Shown piece by piece: positions 60,996 to 64,000 of a stretch of DNA of 64,000 bases. Each line of letters starts with the position of its first letter. The stretch's first letter is position 1. The stretch comes from Microbacterium trichothecenolyticum (lineage in GTDB: Bacteria > Actinomycetota > Actinomycetes > Actinomycetales > Microbacteriaceae): the NCBI RefSeq assembly GCF_000956465.1, contig NZ_JYJA01000037.1, positions 62,001-126,000 of the forward strand. Reading direction: 5' to 3'. The notes beneath the pieces were generated by a model, which was not told where the DNA came from, made no database searches, and saw only the letters and a program-made list of their open reading frames with translations. Both the position numbers and the translations under genes were made by a program.

Positions 60996-63506
60996 TCACG
61001 CGCGGCGCTCGAGCCGGACGATCACCGACTTCGACGTCGGCGTGCCCGAGACGTCGGCGACCGAGTCGAGCGGCACGAGCACGTTCGTCTCGGGATAGTA
61101 CGCGGCGGCGTTCCCCCGCGGCGTGCGGTAGGCGACGATGCGGAACTCCTCGGCACGGCGCTCCTCGATCGTGCCGTCGGGGCGCGTCCACTCCGACACG
61201 AGGTCGATGACGTCGTTCTCCGTGAACCCGAGCGACACGATGTCCTTCGCGTTCACGAGCACCACACGTCGGCCGCCGTGGATGCCGCGGTACCGATCGT
61301 CCTTGCCATAGATCGTGGTGTTGTACTGGTCATGCGAGCGGAGGGTCTGCAGCAGGAGCCGGCCGCGCGGGATCACCGGGTACTCGAGCCGGTTCACCGT
61401 GAACCGCGCCCTGCCGTCGACGGTGGCGAACCGGCGCGCGTCGCGCGGACCGTTCGGCAGGTGCAGCGTGCGCCCCTTGTCGATGCGTTCCTCGTAGTCG
61501 TCGAAACCCGGGACGACCCGCTCGATGTGCGAGCGGATCAGCGCGTAGTCGGCCTCGAGCGCCGCCCAGTCGGCCTGAGGGACGTTGGACGGATGCTGCA
61601 CCCCCACGGGATCCGGACGCTCGCCCTCCGCCGCGCCGTGCTCGGGAAGCCCGTGGTCGGTCCCCGGGTCGGCACTCCCCCGCGCGGCTGCGACGAGCGG
61701 AGGAGAGGTGAGCACGGGAGGAGCGGATGCGGCGAAGTCGTCCTCCGCTCGCGACATCTCCCCCGCTCGTGGCGCCGTCGCCGCGGCATCCGCGGCCCCG
61801 AAGATCAGTGCGCTCAGCCGTGCCACGATCGCGACCTCGCTGAGCAGCTCCTCCGACGGCGGGGCGAGTCGCCCGCGCGAGGAGTGGACCGCGCCCATCG
61901 AGTCCTCCACCGTGACCCGCTGCTCGCGTCCGCCGCGGCGGTCGCGGTCGGTGCGTCCGAGCGTCGGCAGGATGAGGGCGCGGCGGCCGGTGACCACGTG
62001 CGATCGGTTGAGCTTCGTCGACACGTGCACGGTGAGCCCTACCCGGGCCATCCCCGCCTCGACGACGGCGGTGTCGGGCGTGGCCGAGACGAAGTTGCCG
62101 CCCATGCTCATGAAGAACCGCACCTGCCCGTCGCGCATCGCGCGGATCGCCTGGACGGTGTCGAAGCCGTGCTCGCGCGGAGCGGCGAACCCGAACTCGG
62201 CGTCGAGCGCATCGAGGAACGCCGCCGAAGGCTTCTCGTAGATCCCCACCGTCCGGTCGCCCTGCACGTTCGAGTGCCCGCGCACCGGGCAGACACCGGC
62301 GCCGGGTCGCCCGATGTTGCCCTGCAGCAGCAGCACGTTGACGACCTCGCGCAGCGTCGGCACGGAGTGCTTGTGCTGGGTCAGCCCCATCGCCCAGCAG
62401 ACGATGGTCGCCTTCGAGGTTCGCACCGCCTCGCCCACGCGGCGCAGCGCCTTCTCGGGCAGACCGGTGGCGGTGACGAGGTCTCGCCACGGGGCATCCG
62501 TCATCGCCTGACGATAGGCGTCGAAACCACTGGTGTGCGCCGCGATGAAGTCGTGATCGAGCACTCCCCCGTCAGAGGCTTCGGCCTCGAGGAGGTGCTT
62601 GCCGATGGCCTGGAACAGCGCCTGATCGCCGCCGAGCCGGATCTGCACGAACTCGTCGGCGAGCTTCGTGCCGCCGAACGCGACGCCGCGCACCGTCTGC
62701 GGGTTCTCGAACCGCATCAGCCCGGCCTCGGGCAGCGGGTTGACGGCGATGATCGTCGCGCCGCGCCGCTTGGCCTTCTCGAGGGCCGACAGCATGCGGG
62801 GATGGTTGGTGCCCGGGTTCTGGCCGGCGACGATCAGCAGGTCCGCCTCGTGGACGTCCTCGATCGAGACGGTGCCCTTGCCGATGCCGATCGTCTCGGT
62901 GAGCGCCGAGCCCGACGACTCGTGGCACATGTTGGAGCAGTCGGGCAGGTTGTTGGTGCCGAGGCCGCGCACGAGCAGCTGGTAGAGGAACGCCGCCTCA
63001 TTCGACGTGCGTCCCGACGTGTAGAAGACGGCCTCATCGGGGTCATCGAGGGCCTTCAGCTCGTCGGCGACGAGTGAGAGCGCGTCGTCCCAGGAGATCG
63101 GGCGGTAGTGTGAAGCCCCCTCGTCGAGGACCATGGGGTGGGTCAGCCGGCCCTGCTGCCCGAGCCACCAGTCGTCATGGGCGCGCAGCTCGTCGAGCGA
63201 GTGCGCGGCGAAGAACTCCGGACCCACGCGGCGCAGCGTCGCCTCCTCGGCGACCGCTTTGGCGCCGTTCTCGCAGAACTCCGCGATGTGGCGCTTGTCC
63301 TCCTCGGGCCACGCACAGCCGGGACAGTCGAAGCCGTCCTTCTGGTTGACCCGCATGAGCGTCTGCACCGAGCGCATGACGCCCATCTGCTCGTTCGCGA
63401 TCTCGAGCGCGTGCAGCACCGCCGGCACGCCCACCGCGACCTTCTTGGGTCGCGACGCGCGCAGGCGGGTCTCATCGATGTCGGCTGTCGGGGGCTTCGT
63501 CGCCAT
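60996..63506 (-). CDS. FdhF/YdeP family molybdopterin oxidoreductase
   Basis: An 836-residue bis-MGD enzyme of the FdhF/YdeP group. The N-terminus has the YdeP-type DGFDCPGCAWPE (Cys61, Cys64) and no four-cysteine [4Fe-4S] motif of classical FdhF. Cys194 in SNMCHESSGS is the probable Mo ligand. Other motifs: AGQNPGTNHPRMLSALEKAKRRGATIIAVNP, LLLQGNIGRPGAGVCPVRGHSNVQGDRT. An Ala/Pro-rich insert (residues about 570-643) interrupts the usual sequence. Substrate not certain; formate or another small molecule. TAGCCT-GGAGGT directly precedes the ATG. Probably served by FdhD. Confidence 0.9.
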   Translation of the reverse strand: MATKPPTADIDETRLRASRPKKVAVGVPAVLHALEIANEQMGVMRSVQTLMRVNQKDGFDCPGCAWPEEDKRHIAEFCENGAKAVAEEATLRRVGPEFFAAHSLDELRAHDDWWLGQQGRLTHPMVLDEGASHYRPISWDDALSLVADELKALDDPDEAVFYTSGRTSNEAAFLYQLLVRGLGTNNLPDCSNMCHESSGSALTETIGIGKGTVSIEDVHEADLLIVAGQNPGTNHPRMLSALEKAKRRGATIIAVNPLPEAGLMRFENPQTVRGVAFGGTKLADEFVQIRLGGDQALFQAIGKHLLEAEASDGGVLDHDFIAAHTSGFDAYRQAMTDAPWRDLVTATGLPEKALRRVGEAVRTSKATIVCWAMGLTQHKHSVPTLREVVNVLLLQGNIGRPGAGVCPVRGHSNVQGDRTVGIYEKPSAAFLDALDAEFGFAAPREHGFDTVQAIRAMRDGQVRFFMSMGGNFVSATPDTAVVEAGMARVGLTVHVSTKLNRSHVVTGRRALILPTLGRTDRDRRGGREQRVTVEDSMGAVHSSRGRLAPPSEELLSEVAIVARLSALIFGAADAAATAPRAGEMSRAEDDFAASAPPVLTSPPLVAAARGSADPGTDHGLPEHGAAEGERPDPVGVQHPSNVPQADWAALEADYALIRSHIERVVPGFDDYEERIDKGRTLHLPNGPRDARRFATVDGRARFTVNRLEYPVIPRGRLLLQTLRSHDQYNTTIYGKDDRYRGIHGGRRVVLVNAKDIVSLGFTENDVIDLVSEWTRPDGTIEERRAEEFRIVAYRTPRGNAAAYYPETNVLVPLDSVADVSGTPTSKSVIVRLERRA

Positions 63507-63633
63507 ACCTCCAGGCTATGCCTCGCCCGACGCCCCGGGGCGGCCCCGCCCCTCGATGTTCGTTCGTCACAGATGTACGCGGGAGCAGGACGCACGGATG
63601 CTGCGGGCCGGCGGATCCGCACGAGGCGGGGTC

Positions 63634-64000
63634 TCAGCCGCCCCACCAGAGGCGCACCGTGCCGCGGAGGTCGCCGAGCGGCACGGCGCCGTGACCGGGC
63701 TCGGACACCGAGAGGCGCGAGTCCGCCGAGCCGGCGCGGTTGTCGCCCATGACCCAGACCGCACCGTCGGGCACCGCGACGCGGAAGGGGATGTCGCCGC
63801 CCGGGCGCACCTCGCCCGCGTAGGGCTCGTCGAGAGGGTGATCGTTGACGAGGAGCCGACCGCTGCCCGCTTCGCAGCAGATCACGACATCCCCACCGAC
63901 GCCGACGACCCGCTTCACGAGGAGCGTGTCGGGCGTGCCCGACCAGCCCTCGCGGTCGACGACGAGGACGACGTCGCCGCGCGCGGGCGTGCTCCAGCGA
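63634..64000 (-). CDS. lepB: Signal peptidase I, C-terminal part (5' end outside window)
   Basis: The last ~121 residues of a type I signal peptidase. The lysine in TLLVKRVVGVGGDVVI is the general base of the Ser-Lys dyad; VWVMGDNRAGSADSR is the family's box E. The catalytic serine would lie beyond the window. The C-terminus ends LGDLRGTVRLWWGG without a further membrane span. It removes signal peptides from exported proteins at the membrane. Confidence 0.93.
   Translation of the reverse strand, partial: RWSTPARGDVVLVVDREGWSGTPDTLLVKRVVGVGGDVVICCEAGSGRLLVNDHPLDEPYAGEVRPGGDIPFRVAVPDGAVWVMGDNRAGSADSRLSVSEPGHGAVPLGDLRGTVRLWWGG

Noticed and set aside
1..64000. CRISPR arrays, tRNA/rRNA genes, prophage or IS
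   Set aside because: No evenly spaced direct repeats, no cloverleaf or rRNA signature, and no transposase or phage gene was seen; the repeats found are palindromic singletons or pairs.

Overview
The window reads as one continuous stretch of chromosome from a high-GC actinobacterium, most likely Microbacterium or a close Microbacteriaceae relative. Pointers are GC near 70%, GTG/TTG starts, 4-nt ATGA/GTGA overlaps, DUF2510, DUF3054 and DUF2200 genes, a cydABDC cluster, and leaderless promoters of the form TANNNT-N6-ATG/GTG. The genus is inferred from general resemblance, not from a marker gene. No rRNA, tRNA, CRISPR array, prophage or intact insertion sequence was seen.

Layout. 1-6 kb: an ABC-F ATPase with a short leader-peptide ORF, a DUF2510 protein, a CoA-type NUDIX hydrolase, a cNMP-binding/TrxR-like fusion, and an M18 aminopeptidase; the convergent gap at 4.3-4.5 kb holds two copies of a palindromic repeat. 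6-12.6 kb: a secreted transglycosylase-like protein, then a response regulator and sensor kinase followed by a membrane protein, a ferric-reductase-like flavocytochrome, an FMN_bind protein and ApbE, which together look like an extracytoplasmic flavin electron-transfer module. 12.6-28.4 kb: mixed housekeeping and accessory genes (zinc-independent alcohol dehydrogenase/quinone reductase, a frameshifted OafA-type acyltransferase, SulP transporter, VapBC-type pair, MsrB-MsrA, Gnd with a GyrI-like partner, UbiB kinase, PadR regulator, FAD disulfide reductase). 28.5-31.8 kb: an OpuC/ProU-type osmoprotectant ABC importer. 31.8-38.3 kb: membrane proteins, TrhO, an SDR and an amidase.

38.3-63.5 kb is dominated by anaerobic/microaerobic respiration and molybdenum. 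It holds a possible Fe-S regulator, FdhD and MoaA; cytochrome bd oxidase with its CydDC exporter; a molybdate importer ModABC behind a HTH-Mop regulator; an operon moeZ-moeA-moaC-mobA-DUF6457-moaD; moaE-mog; and an FdhF/YdeP-type molybdoenzyme. Between them these genes cover molybdate uptake, most steps of Moco assembly, enzyme sulfuration and one Moco client enzyme. The window ends inside a signal peptidase I gene.

The most interesting signals are small ones: a 7-codon leader ORF before the ABC-F gene with mutually exclusive downstream pairings, a 12-codon leader ORF fused by ATGA to moaA, twin 12-bp palindromes over the mod promoter, a PadR palindrome lying exactly in a promoter spacer, and a two-tier palindromic repeat family in convergent gaps.
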